A stretch of 64,000 nucleotides of DNA from Polytrichum commune (GCA_950295325.1 OX485803.1:30557554-30621553), one strand, 5' to 3'. Shown: positions 13,569 to 25,300, counted from the stretch's first letter. The notes: generated by a model not told the origin, from the sequence alone. A program made the numbers and translations.

Positions 13569-13671
13569 AATTGGTGGAAACTTGACCATGTTAAGGTTTG
13601 TTGACTATTTATATCAAATGATGCAGACTAGACTAATTCATGATCTTTGAAGTTCATTCCAGTGTCGAAGC
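13042..13671 (+). other. 3' flank of the EDM2-like gene
   Basis: The first part resembles 3' UTR and is conserved in the second copy. A 60-codon open frame at 13422-13604 shares about 45 in-frame codons with 31181-31495 (start MSQ(Q/H)TLIVKTEVQGT). Its function is unknown and it may be chance. The stretch 13575-13663 matches 50553-50654, showing that the two spacer copies were once continuous. The last eight bases, GTCGAAGC, are the target-site duplication of the hAT-like insertion. Confidence 0.6.
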
Positions 13672-13840
13672 CAGGGTTCGGGAGATTTTTGAGCTCAACC
13701 AGCTAAAATCCTTCCCTTCATAATTTCTACCGGTTTTTTTAGGATTCGATCGGTTGCAAACTTGTTGTCATTAATTTGGATCGGCCAATATCCTATATTT
13801 TCTTTCAAGTGCCGGTTAATATCCTCTTCATTGTAATGAC

Positions 13841-14211
13841 TGTTAAGATAGCCATTTAGCTAAGCAACCAGGTGTTAACTACATCTAGGAGTAGAACAGT
13901 AATAGGGGTCCAGGGTATTAGCCTGGATACCCGCCTGAACAATAGTCTATAATCAGTACAGTTAGTGGGTTAACCTGGACATGAGTACCACAGACCATAG
14001 CTTCAGCTGGCCATTGCCGGGTATCTACCAGTACAGTATGAAGTAGACAATGTGCCAGTATACGGTGCAGCTAGGTTGTTGACACCTGGCCCTTATACGT
14101 TAAGGCCATATGTTTGTTATATATACCCCTTATTCTGTCATTAAGGGTAGTTAATTCATCGAAGTATTTATGCACCTAAACTCTCACTAGCAACCTGTCT
14201 TACTTCCAACA
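13841..14211 (+). repeat. Copia 5' LTR
   Basis: It begins TGTTAAGATAGCC and ends ACTTCCAACA, the TG...CA boundaries expected of an LTR. It repeats at 21163-21537. A TATATA motif near 14120 could be the promoter. Confidence 0.95.
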
Positions 14212-14230
14212 CGTTATTAGCACGCTCCTG
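14212..14230 (+). promoter_or_regulatory. Candidate primer-binding site
   Basis: The sequence directly after the 5' LTR reads CGTTATTAGCACGCTC. It is not the usual 3'-tRNA-Met complement (TGGTATCAGAGC). The pieces GTTAT and AGCACGCT resemble the complement of the anticodon arm of initiator tRNA-Met, as in Copia elements primed by a half-tRNA, but the central bases are absent. This is inference. Confidence 0.35.
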
Positions 14231-15112
14231 GCATATTAGTTTTCTTCATAGTCTTGCTACTCCTGTGCATCCTCTTATTTGATATACATCTAGATGCTAT
14301 ACTCTGTATACACTTTATTCTAGTGAGGAAAAACGAACGATCACATGAGAGAATTCTGTAGATAGTTTTGCACCATATTCACAGATATTCTACCACACAC
14401 TTCTTCACTATCCTGTTGCACATCGGCTTATGTTTTCTGTTTATCTCACATATACTGTTATGCTCCACAGATTTCTTGAGAGTTAGTAATCACAGAAACA
14501 AAGTGCTGCCAAAATTTTTCACACTGTTCCACTAACGTCTGCTGTTTATGTTTATACTTGCTGATTGTATACTAACATACCTACTGATGTTGTGATTTAC
14601 TCTGGTCTGTCCTAACCAACATACTGATCATCCTTGTAAATATATATATATATATATATATATATAATCTTGCTAACGGACTGTATCTGATCCTAACAGT
14701 GGTATTTTGTTCAATACTAACCTTTTTATAATATATGTATACACGTATCTATATATATATTATTGCTGTTCTTATATATATATAATATATATACATACTA
14801 ACATACTTTTTTTTTGAAACAACTAACACTTATTGATATATATATATATATATATATATATATTGACACAGATTGTACTCTGTTTTTCTGTCATACTAAC
14901 ATCTCTGTTTATATATACATATACTATATATACGTATGCTGTTATGTTTACCTAACTAACTCGTGTATACAGAATATAAGGGATATACTCCTCAGTATAT
15001 CTTCAATATCTGTCTATACTTCTCTGTACGTGTTTAATATCTGTTTGTACTAACTAATATATTTGTGATATATCTTGTATTACTCTACATACTGTAAATA
15101 TATCTTGTCTAT
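14231..15112 (+). other. Copia 5' untranslated region with TA repeats
   Basis: There is no open frame of interest. Several TA dinucleotide runs lie at about 14640-14666, 14748-14790 and 14836-14862. Confidence 0.7.
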
Positions 15113-16282
15113 ATGGCTAAAAGGCCACCTGTAATAAAGGCCCTGTCCACACAACCTACGTTTATTGAGAGCAGAATGCAATCTCTAATGTTTGCTCCTT
15201 TAAACGCTGATGGGTCAAACTTTTTAGAGTGGGTTAATGACGCTAAGACAGTACTAAGCACAGACGATTTAGCTAGGACTCTTACTATACAACAAACTTC
15301 TACTTCTGGTGCTCCTCCACAACCGATACTTCCTGCAATGCGATGGCAGGCCTTGTTACAACTCCGAAGACATCTGGATCATTCTCTACGCCTGCAATAC
15401 TTACAGATTGAGGATCCAGCCGAACTCTGGGCACTTTTGCATGCTCGGTTTTATCATCAACATACTCTATTTTTACCACAGGCTAGATCAGACTGGATTA
15501 ACTTAAGAGTTTTAGATTTTCCAGATTTTGCTACATTCAATTCTGAACTTCACCGAATTACAGCACAACTGCGCCTGTGTGGGGAGACAATATCGGAGGT
15601 TGAATTGATAGAGAAGACTCTATCTACTTTTCCCCCTGTCACTTCAATTTTATCCCAACAATACCGTAATATGAAATTTAAGAAGCACGCTAATATGATG
15701 TCTAGTTTACTTTTGGCAGAAAAACACCATCAGCTTCTCTTGAGGAATGCTGACTCACGTCCAACTCGGGAGATACATAACACTACAGCTGCACCTGTTG
15801 ATTACTCCCGAACCTACTCTATTGGTGGACCTGTAACTGTTGCTGCTGCCGGGATGAGGGGTCATGCTGCTGCTGCCTACAATACTACCACCCAACATGC
15901 TGCTGGAGCTGCTGACTGGAGGGGTCCTGTTGGAGCTGCTGGTTTTAGAGACCTTGCTGGAGTAGCCGAACAGTATGCAGAAGTTCATGCTGCAGAGGCA
16001 TCCAGGAGACCTCCAAGAGGTTCTTTTCGCAGACCCCACCCTAAACCGCAGAGAGCGATGCAAAGAGGGAATCAGTATAGACCTAGACTTCCACCAATAC
16101 CCTTCCCAAACAAACCTGCTAAGGGTAACTGTCATAAATGTGGACGCAAAGGTCATTTTGCGAAAGAATGTAGAGCTCCTCCCTACCTGATCAATATGTA
16201 TAAGAAATTCCAACAGTTACGAATTCAACCCCGTCAAAATTACAACTTCCAAACTGAAAAAATCCTCATCCTCTACCCATGA
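15113..16282 (+). CDS. Copia gag
   Basis: An open frame of 389 codons. The UBN2/gag-like N-terminal part contains LEWVNDAKTVL near residue 40 and LWALLHARFYH near residue 104. Near the C-terminus (16129-16170) is a CCHC zinc knuckle, CHKCGRKGHFAKEC. Gag would form the particle and bind the element RNA. The frame ends at 16280 because of a shift near the A6 run at about 16257-16262. Another frame then continues straight into the protease, so the intact parent probably had one gag-pol frame. No other stop interrupts it. Confidence 0.9.
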   Translation: MAKRPPVIKALSTQPTFIESRMQSLMFAPLNADGSNFLEWVNDAKTVLSTDDLARTLTIQQTSTSGAPPQPILPAMRWQALLQLRRHLDHSLRLQYLQIEDPAELWALLHARFYHQHTLFLPQARSDWINLRVLDFPDFATFNSELHRITAQLRLCGETISEVELIEKTLSTFPPVTSILSQQYRNMKFKKHANMMSSLLLAEKHHQLLLRNADSRPTREIHNTTAAPVDYSRTYSIGGPVTVAAAGMRGHAAAAYNTTTQHAAGAADWRGPVGAAGFRDLAGVAEQYAEVHAAEASRRPPRGSFRRPHPKPQRAMQRGNQYRPRLPPIPFPNKPAKGNCHKCGRKGHFAKECRAPPYLINMYKKFQQLRIQPRQNYNFQTEKILILYP

Positions 16283-16438
16283 TATTGAGAGTTTTATGAC
16301 TATCTATGAGAAGCAAGCATCGGACCCGGATGTAGCTCTCCTAGACAGTGCATCTACTCATACAATATTGACCAACCCTAAATTCTTCCATTTCATTGAA
16401 AATGAGAAGTCCTGGCAACATTGTAAGCTTATCACAAT

Positions 16439-17747
16439 CTCGGGGGGGGGGCACTCCCTTGTATATTTTGCATACACCTGCGATAATGACCTATTAAAAT
16501 GGGGGCTATTTACCTATGAGAAAGGATTATAAGGGATGCTAATTTTTGAAATAATGGTAAATTGTTGTGATTATTTGCACCCTATTGGTAATTATAAATT
16601 CTTGGATGGTTGATTTTATGGTACCCTATATTACTTATATGTATTTTTTCCCTTGATTTCCCTCATTCCTTAAAGTGTATGATACAGTAGAATTCTTGTT
16701 AGAAGCACATGTACAGAGTCAGAGAAACAAACATTTACTAGGGTTTAGGGTTCAGGGTCACACTGAAGTCCGGGCAAAGCAAAACACTAAGCAATAACAA
16801 CAAAAGATTGCAATTACATGTCATTAAGCAACACGAGCCAACGAATAAAAGTTGTGTTGGATAACACAGTTAGAAACCTTGAGGTCTTAGGGAACAGGCC
16901 AGCCACATGTGTCTCAAAGTCACATTTACAAGGTTTGCAGAATCCCTACAATTGATGCCTTGATCTTCCAATCCTACACATTGGAGGAAAATCCCACGCC
17001 ATGCAAGCAAAATCCACCTAAACTAGCTAGGCTACCATTTACACATGTGGGAGATATGAGGGTACTCGAACTAAATTGACTACTACAGATTTCAAGGTAT
17101 ACTAATGATCATTCAGCCCTTTTTTCAAATTATATCTCCACATGTGTGAGATAGTACAAATTTAGCAGGTTTTATTTTTTATTTGAAATGAACTCATTCA
17201 ATGAATTTGCATCTACCTCATCTAAGGTGTAGATTTTGCTAGTTGATTCATACAATAGAGACACAGTTGAGATAATAGCATCCACATCAACCCACACACA
17301 ACCACTCTCAACATACTTATATTTGTTGAGACCCGGCTGTTTTTTGAACCAATGGAGGTAAGCCATAGCAGTTGGGAAGAGCGTTTCTCTATTTCCGTTC
17401 TGGACTACACGTTTCATCAAGTCAATGGGTTGCCAACAATTGCCCCACTTAGTACCAACCTTCACCCTTATCTTTTGAACCCTTCCTCTATAGAACATGC
17501 CATATTTTGGTGGCAAAGTATTTAATTTTTGAAACTATCGCTTTTTCTCCATGCTATTTTATATGTACCACTTAGGTAATTTAATCATGTTTTGTCAAAT
17601 GCTATATTACATATAATCATGTTTCACAATCCCAAAGCACCCTATACTACATCTAATAATTTACAAATTTTACGCCAAATTTTTATACAAGACCCTATAT
17701 TTTATTGCACGTAGTTCCTACGTTTTTCGCCAGTGCCCCCCCCCGAG
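16439..17747. mobile_element. 1.3-kb TIR element with poly-G termini, inserted in Copia
   Basis: The element is flanked by an 8-bp direct duplication, ATCACAAT (16431-16438 and 17748-17755). Its ends are inverted repeats, CTC(G)10CACT on the left and AGTG(C)9GAG on the right, about 16 bp. Removing it and one TSD copy restores the protease reading frame. An 8-bp TSD suggests hAT, but a poly-G terminus is unusual. A 114-codon open frame on the minus strand (17172-17516) is the only coding candidate. It does not resemble a known transposase and I cannot name it. Confidence 0.8.
17172..17516 (-). CDS. Unknown 114-residue open frame inside the TIR element
   Basis: It starts MPPKYGMFYRGRVQK and ends with a Lys-rich tail. 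No domain is recognised. It may be a captured host exon or chance. Its place in a transposon nested in a retrotransposon argues against an ordinary gene. Confidence 0.25.
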   Translation of the reverse strand: MPPKYGMFYRGRVQKIRVKVGTKWGNCWQPIDLMKRVVQNGNRETLFPTAMAYLHWFKKQPGLNKYKYVESGCVWVDVDAIISTVSLLYESTSKIYTLDEVDANSLNEFISNKK

Positions 17748-18116
17748 ATCACAATGGCCGGAAGCCGAAATATGAGATTTCGGGAGGGCCAGGCAACGGT
17801 AGTCTTGCCCGGGGGTTTCCCCCTCATTTGCGCGAATGCAATGTACGCTCCAGATGCGCCTCGTAGCCTGATCAGCTACAAGGATATGAGAGCGAGGAAG
17901 ATCCACGTTTCCACTGCGATGGAAAATGATGAAGAGGTTCTGGAGCTCAGGCAAGGGCAGGAGATCCTTGCCACCGCAAAAGCGAGAGACGACGGCCTGT
18001 ATAAGATTGTCATAAAACCCTTAACATGTAGCCCTATCTCTCTGATAGATGAGGAAAAAGTTTGTATGGCTGCTTGGACTGGAGACCCTGAAGCAAAACG
18101 CCACAACCTGGCATAG

Positions 18117-19493
18117 GGAGTATCTTTAGATACTATAGCTAAGCCTGATTTATGGCATATGAGGTTAGGACATCCGGGAACCACATTATTTCGCCGGATG
18201 TTTTCTTTAATAACAGGCCATAACCTGTTGACAGCCGATGCTGAGAAAACCCATGACTGTGTAGCATGCATTAAGGGAAAATTTATTAAGAGACCATCTA
18301 ATTGGATTCTACCCAAAGAACTTCCCCCTCCCCTTTTCAGAATTCATGGGGATATTTGTGGGCCAATTAATCTACCATCTGGCATATTTAGATATTATTT
18401 TGTGCTTGTGTATGCCTCGGGGAGTCACCTAGAAGTCTCACTCCTTCCAACCAGAAACATGGTCTTCCCTAAGCTGCTTGCTATCGTACTTAGGTACCGG
18501 AATCATTTTCCAAAAAGTCTAATAAAATACCTAAGAATGGATAATGCCCAGGAATTCCGCTCGCATGCATTTGACGACTACTGTACAGCCATGAGAATAA
18601 CACTCACCTATATAGTACCCTACGAGCACAACCAAAATGGACTGGCATAAGCCTTTATTAAAAAGATTCAGCTCATAACTAGACCCCTGCTACTGCATGC
18701 AAATTTACCTTCTGAGTTATGGGGCCATGCAGTCTTACATGCAGCTGCATTGTTAAGGTTAAGACCAACCTTACTAAATATTCAAACCCCATACAAGCTG
18801 GTTGCAAGGAGGCCACCGAATGTGGCACACATTCGAATTTTTGGTTGTCAGGCCTGGGTCCCTGTCACTGAACCTAAAAGACACACAATCGAGCCTCATC
18901 GTCGAGAAGGGATTTACATTGGGTTCGACTCTACATCCATCATCAGATATCTAGATCCTATTACAGGAGCCTTACTTAGAGCCAAATTTGTGAATTGCAG
19001 ATTTATAGAATCTGTATTTCTAGCCTTACAGAAAATTCCTAACCAGCCACCTGAAAATCTTAACTTCCTAGCTCCTGAAACCTTGACAATGAACCTTGGT
19101 CCTCCAACATCCTTACCCAATACAGAAGTTCTTAAAGTTTTGAACCTTAAATCCTTGGCTGAGAATACCCCAGATGGTTTCTCATATGAAACCAGAATAA
19201 TAAGACACCATTTTCCTGGTACCGGGAATACCCTACCCAAAGGACACCTTGAAAACCCACCCATTATCCATCATCCAACCAAAAGACCCAAATCCCACTT
19301 TACAGCTGAAGACGTCCAAGACCTACATTTGAAGACTGAAGACATCCAAGATAAGACTGAAGACATCCAAGATAAGACTGAAGACAGGGATATTTACTTT
19401 GGGGAAACATCTGAACCTGAAATCCTTACATTAGACCCGAACCTGGATTCTAACCCAGCCACCCTTAAACAGGCCATGTCCAGACCCGACTGA
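18117..19493 (+). pseudogene. Copia integrase, broken
   Basis: The GAG-pre-integrase segment starts near 18150 (WHMRLGHPG), with a following CVACIKGK zinc pair. The catalytic core shows a first Asp in HGDICGPI and a second in RMDNAQEF. The third catalytic residue, the Glu expected after NQNGLA, is a TAA stop at 18648-18650. The downstream core (HAVLHAAALLRLRP, FGCQAWVP, GIYIGFDS) follows in the same frame. A TGA at 19491 ends the segment just before RT. It could not integrate DNA. Confidence 0.9.
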
Positions 19494-20392
19494 CCACAAT
19501 GGCAACAAGCAATTAAAACTGAATACACATCTCTCCGCAAACACAAAGTCTTTGGTGAAATTTCACTTGACCTTGAACAACCACATGTAGGTCACAAACT
19601 TATATTCACTAGAAAGTTTGATGCTAAGGGTAATGTGATTAAGTACAAGGTCAGACTCGTAGCTCAGGAATTCACACAAAGACCTGGAATTGACTATGAG
19701 CACACTTATAGCCCAATAATGGATACTATTTCTTTCAGATACTTATTAGCCTTGACAGTCCATATGTCTTTACATATCTATTTGCTAGATGTTGTTACAG
19801 CCTATCTACATGGTACATTAGATTCTGTTTTGTATCTAGCACCTCCACCTGGATTTCTGAATCAAGTTCCTAATCCAAAGCCAGGCAGATTTGCAGGATT
19901 AAGAATTTATAAAGCCTTATATGGCCTGAAACAGTCAGGCCGCACCTGGTACCACCATTTATGCAATTTTCTAATTGCACAAGGTTTTATATATAACCCT
20001 AATTTACCCTGCATTTTTACTCTTACTAAAGATTTTGATTTTGTTATCCTGGCTGTATATTTTGACGATTTAAACATTATTGGTAAATCAGAACTATGTC
20101 AATATCCGCAAAATATTTTAACCCATAAATTTGACATGAAATTCTTAGGACCTACCTCCTTCTGCCTAGGACTTCAGGTTCATCATGTACCAAATGAAGG
20201 CATACTTTTACATCAGGAGGCATATGTGAATAAAATTCTTAAAGAATTTCAGATGGATAAGGCCAATCCATTAGCCACTCCAATGATTGGACGCAGTAAG
20301 ACTAATGAAGATCCATATCAACCTCGTGAGGAGGAGGAGGAGGAGGAGATTGTAGATAAATCTAAGTACCTCACAACGGTTGGGATTTTTTA
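19494..20392 (+). pseudogene. Copia reverse transcriptase, broken
   Basis: RT motifs appear in order: KYKVRLVAQEFTQRPGIDY, LLDVVTAYLHG, IYKALYGLKQSGRTWY and the polymerase box as YFDDLNIIG (usually YVDD). A Glu-rich run near 20330-20350 precedes a frameshift at about 20390, where the frame passes into the RNase H segment. Confidence 0.92.
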
Positions 20393-21075
20393 CATATTTA
20401 ACAACTCATACTAGGCCTGATATAGCATTTGCGATTAGCATATTAGCCAGGCATAGTCAGAATCCCACAATCAGACATTGGAATGATGTTAAGCATCTTA
20501 TGAGATACCTTCACGGGACTTATGATCTTGGCTTGTTTTACAAAAGAACTAACAATCCTGAAATTTCAGGTTTTGCAGACTCTGGTTTCAGGACTGATAT
20601 GGCTGCAGGAAAGTCACAGACTGGTTATATGTTTCTGAAAAATGGTGCTCCTATTTCTTGGAAATCCACAAAGCAAACAATAACTGCTACATCGACTAAC
20701 CACGTAGAGCTTCTGGCATTCCATGAAGCTGCAAGGGAATGCGTCTGGCTACGAACTATGGAGCAGATTCTGGTGAAGCAATGCAGGTTGCAGATCAAGG
20801 ATTAGCCAACAGTTATCTTCGAGAATAATGTTGCCTGCATCAGACAAATGACTTCTAGTTTCATCAAGGCCGATCGCACAAAGCACATCAGTCCACACAT
20901 ATTTACATATAGTTAGGACTTAATAGAAAAGGGCCAGCTAGAAATTAGGAAAGTACAATCTGAACATAACTTAGCAGATATGTTAACTAAGGCTCTACCA
21001 GCCTACAAACTTAGAAAATTAATAGAAGTAGCTGGAATGAAGACACTCCACTCACTGACCTCTCCTGGCTGTTAA
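20380..21075 (+). pseudogene. Copia RNase H, broken
   Basis: The segment opens with THTRPDIAFAISILARHSQN, and FADSGFRTDM and SWKSTKQ follow. A stop at 20803 and another near 20915 interrupt it. The typical Copia ending ADMLTKALPAYK leads to a TAA at 21073-21075. Confidence 0.9.
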
Positions 21076-21153
21076 TACTATTTTCTTTATCCAAGGTTTT
21101 ATCCCAAACTGGGTTTTACTTGGAAATTTTTTTAACGAGGTTAACACCAGGTT

Positions 21154-21162
21154 GAGGAGGAG
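21154..21162 (+). promoter_or_regulatory. Copia polypurine tract
   Basis: GAGGAGGAG lies directly before the 3' LTR, the expected place for the plus-strand primer. Confidence 0.8.
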
Positions 21163-21537
21163 TGTTAAGATAGCCATTTAGCTAAGCAACCAGGTGTTAA
21201 CTACATCTAGGAGTAGAACAGTAATAGGGGTCTAGGGTATTAGCCTGGATACCCGCCTGAACAATAGTCTGTAATTTGTACAGTTAGTGGGCTAACCTGG
21301 ACATGAGTACCACAGACCATAGCTTCAGCCGGCCATTGCCGGGTATCTACCAGTACAGTATGAAGTAGACAATGTGCCAGTATACGGTGCAGCTAGGTTG
21401 CTGACACCTGGCCTTTATACCTTAAGGCCATATGTTTGTTATATATACCCCTTATTCTACCATTAAGGGCAGTTAATTCATTGAAGTATTTATGCACCTA
21501 AACTCTGTCTCACTAGCAACCTGACTTACTTCCAACA
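21163..21537 (+). repeat. Copia 3' LTR
   Basis: A direct repeat of 13841-14211, TG...CA ended. It carries an extra 4 bp within AACTCTGTCTCACTAG compared with the 5' LTR. Confidence 0.95.
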
Positions 21538-22395
21538 ATGACAACCGGCCAAAAACTCGGGCATTGATAAGTAAGTTGGTTTTCCAATTATATCTACAAA
21601 CAACATACACCATTCAACAACAATGTCCAAAGAACATATTAGCATACAACAATAATATGTAATGATATCAACATCCAACAAGAATGATCAACAATTTATC
21701 CGTAGCAGGAGTTGAACCTAAAATAAGCCATCAACCGGTTGATGGCCATGGATAAACTCTTCTATCATACCTAGGTCTTAAAACCTCATATTAGATTTGA
21801 GGCCACAACATGATAAAAGAGTAACCTAACATACCATACTATATACAAAAATGAAATTCACCAACTGTTAGAGTCAAAATCAACAATATCATCTTCACCT
21901 TCAAGAGAAAAACGCCCTAAAAGGTATCTTTGTGGATGTGAAAAAACCATCTAAACTTTGTAGAGTTCCTTCATAAAGCTATGGCTTCCATTAGTACATT
22001 ATCAAGATCACCACAAAGATCTTCCATAGACACACTCATAATACATTCTAAACGCTAGCCGTCAACAATGAAATGCAATAATGAAGCAAAAGCATCGTTA
22101 AGTTTCCTATGACCTACACGGCTGAGAACCTCCCTCATTCAATATCCGTCCATACCCTCGGGAGACCAACCAATATCCGCCTATACCCTTGGGAGACCCA
22201 ACTCATTTCCGCCATTTTTTGAGCCTGAGGGGTTAAATTTCCTACATTATCTCATATTGGTCGGTTGATTTCCTATACTCTTCATATTTAACTCGGTTAT
22301 ACGGCCGAAATCTCCCCCAAAAAATCGGTAATTTTGCAATTTCACTCGGTTAACTTACAACTAGCTGCCGGATCTCCCCGATCATTGGTCGAAGC

Positions 22396-25300
22396 AACCC
22401 AAAATCATAATCTCCGGACGGCATACTATTTCAAGGTTTTATGTTGGATGAATGAGATACGGTTGTATACAACAATCCCCTCTCTTTCTCTTGATTATTG
22501 ATCCCTTTTCACAACCATCCCAACAACATCAACCACCACCACCACCACCACCACCGAATCTCCTAATGTCACATTCACTTCTCATACATGTTCTGCAGAT
22601 CCAGCCAAAGAATGTTCCCTAGTGGATCATTGAAGCAGGTGAACTATAAGAATGTGACACCGAGTGTGATGTAGTCAGCGTTCTCTATATTGTAGCACGT
22701 GACCCTTCATTTCAAATTGGAAAGCTAGGAATGTTGTACATTGATACTTATCTGAGAAAAAAGTGTTGGTTTTATAAGCCCACATGCCATTCCCATGGCA
22801 TAATATGTTGGTATAAACTAGGCAGTCCGAAGAGCGATCCCAAAACAAAGAGTCCAAGATCCTTAGAGCTCTACCTGAACATTACTTTATTGCATCCCCT
22901 TCTTCTTCTTCTTTTGGAAACTATCCTTTATGAGCACTACGTACGCATCCCTTTTCCGAGCCAAACAGATTCAGAAAAAAAAAGGGATATTTTAATATCA
23001 AGGAAATCCATGTGAGTCATGGCAAGTGAAATAAAGGGGCAACCATACCCTGACAACACGGCTTACGTGCAAATGATAATTGCACACAACCCCGTTTTCA
23101 ATCGGATATTTGCAGTGACAAACTTGCTTGGAAGTCAATTGCTTTACATCGAGTATAGACAACTATCCACATGTTTGTTCAAGCTCACCTTCATGTGTGG
23201 GTTTCTTCTCGTGGTTGGTGAGAGGGATTTAGTGCATATGTATGTACCTCTCATTTATACAATAAAAAAAGCCCAAAATTAACATGTAGACATGAGGCTA
23301 GCTTTGGAAGTCGATTTGATGCCGGAATTGACTTCAAAGACTCTAGATTTGTCGAGTCACAATTGTTCAGAATGAATCAACCACAAACATTTAAGGGGTC
23401 AAATTTTTATGTTGGATGTATGAGAAGTGTGTTAATTGGAGGTTTGTGACACACAATGGGGGAGATCTTGAAGGTGAAAAAATTGAATGTTTTTGTAGAG
23501 CTTGGGGATTGTTATTTCTAGCCAAATTAACCCTAATTTGGGGGTAGAGATCATGAACAAGTTAAGTAAGTTTAAATTGAGATGTATCACCTGTAAACAA
23601 ATAAGGGGCATGTCCAGAGGGTGGCTTGAGTCTTCATTGGAAACCTAAATGATGTGCATGGGTCACTATGAAATTAAAACCCTTATATATGAGAGGGTTG
23701 TATAGAAGATTAAATGTATATGTACTAGTGGCATGCTAGAAAATGAACATGCATTTATATTAAGATTTTCATTTTCTATGATAAATGCCTCCACTCAGTA
23801 TACAAATAAGAAGTCATGCATTTAAATAAGCCTACATTATATGTAAAATCTACTTTCGCTTTCCAAATGAGAAAGTCATTGAGCCATTTTTCATCCAAGG
23901 CATGTAACTCAACAATTGCATCAAAACCCGGGGGATTGACTCTTCTTTGGAAACTTAAATGACATGCACGGGTCACTATGAAATTAAACCCCCCTATATA
24001 TGAGAAGTTTATAGAGAAAACAACAAGTGTATATGCACTAACGGCATGCTAGAAATGAACTCATGTATTTATACTTAGTTTTTTTCAATTCAATGTGATA
24101 AAAGCCTCTACTACATATACAAAATCTAAACCATGGATTAAATAGGCTTTTGTTACATATAGAATCCACTCTCACTCTCCAATGAGAAAGTTATTGAATA
24201 CATTTTCATCCTTAGCATACACTAACTCAACGATTACATCAAACAAACAAAGATGAGAGAATACTAATTTAGCCAAGATCAAGAGAGCAAAACTCAAGGG
24301 AGCCCATGAGTGCTTCAACAACCTCATGGGTAAAAAACAAGTACTCCAATGCATACCCTAACAAGAATGGATAGGGTAGTCATTGAGGACGATTACCATA
24401 TGCCAACAATCAATGATAAAGTGTATTAGATGAAACTAACACATCTATTGTCAAAAATTTCTCTAAACCTTATAATCCCATTCTACACATATACCTTTAC
24501 TTCAAAACTATTGATAGCCTTTTTAAATGTACACACTAGAGAAAATTTATACCTCTCCCTTATGTGTACTATGTACACTAATGCCTCAAATAATACCCCT
24601 TCTTACACTCACGTTAGTTTGTATGTGATATGAAGAGTCCCCCCACACCATATGGGGTGGGGGGCATGTAACTTACATCCCCCTCGATAGATGATGTGAG
24701 CAAAATTCTAAGTAAGATCATATGCAACGTTACCAGTCCCTCTCAACCCATGGTTTAGCACATGGTGAAGTGAATCAACGATCAATAGGAGATTTTTCAC
24801 AATACATACCACAAATGTTGACTACTATTGTAGAGCCCATGGTTTATCAATTCAAACCAAGTTAACTTGAAACAAGGGTTGGATTCCTTAAATCACTTAA
24901 CTGACTTAATATTGCATAATTAAGCCACAAAAATAAGAGGGACGAGTTTTTAGTGGGCCCACCTTTGGTAGGGGATGTGAACAAAATTCTAAGTATGATC
25001 ATATCTCACAATCTCCTCTAGGCCTATGGTTTTGCCACATGCTTTAAACGAATCATCGACCAATAGAAGCTAGACAACCACTTACTAGACGAATTTGGAG
25101 TCTATCACCCCAATTTAGAAGTTGATTTGGCTCCAAACACCAACCCCCCCCCCCCCCCCCATTCCACAATAACTATCAACATCTTCACCCTTCCCCTCTC
25201 CTAAGGTAGATGGGTTTTAAGTGGCTCGGTTTCTTAAACGGACCCCTCGATTTGATTAGTATGTGGTTTGGTGAGGATCAAAGAGCAAACATTATAAAAG

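Larger units (their letters stand above)
16263..18116 (+). pseudogene. Copia protease region, split by a transposon
   Basis: The aspartic protease active site appears as LLDSAST (16341-16361), with the frame continuing from a Ser-rich linker after the gag frameshift. At 16439 a 1.3-kb TIR element interrupts it. The protease frame resumes in phase at 17756 and includes YAPDAPRSLIS, the usual Copia motif between protease and integrase. It ends at an in-frame TAG at 18114. The part at 17756-18000 is noticeably more GC-rich than the rest of the element. Confidence 0.85.
13841..21537 (+). mobile_element. Ty1/Copia LTR retrotransposon, decayed, with nested insertion
   Basis: Two direct LTRs of 371 and 375 bp flank gag, protease, integrase, reverse transcriptase and RNase H in the Copia order (integrase before RT). 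A 5-bp TSD, ATGAC, lies at 13836-13840 and 21538-21542. The element is about 7.7 kb, of which 1,309 bp plus one TSD copy is a later insertion. The coding part carries several stops and frameshifts, so it cannot make its own enzymes. The LTRs differ at about 14 positions plus one 4-bp indel by eye (about 96% identity), so the insertion is not recent. Confidence 0.95.
13672..22387. mobile_element. hAT-like TIR transposon, host of the Copia insertion
   Basis: An 8-bp duplication, GTCGAAGC, flanks the element at 13664-13671 and 22388-22395. The left end begins CAGGGTTCGGGAGAT. The right end, read inverted, begins CAATGATCGGGGAGAT, so the termini are imperfect inverted repeats. An 8-bp TSD and a CA(G)-start TIR fit the hAT superfamily. 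The paralogous spacer at about 50650 has GTCGAATC followed directly by AACCC, an empty site. Without the Copia insert the element is only about 1 kb and shows no transposase, so it is non-autonomous. Its right part has a 31-bp tandem duplication near 22139-22202. Confidence 0.75.

Noticed and set aside
15755..16213. 152-codon minus-strand frame opposite Copia gag
   Set aside because: Antisense shadow of gag; composition follows from the gag codons.
22534..22554. CAC/CCA triplet run as part of a His- or Pro-rich protein
   Set aside because: No open frame of useful length surrounds it; a microsatellite is enough.
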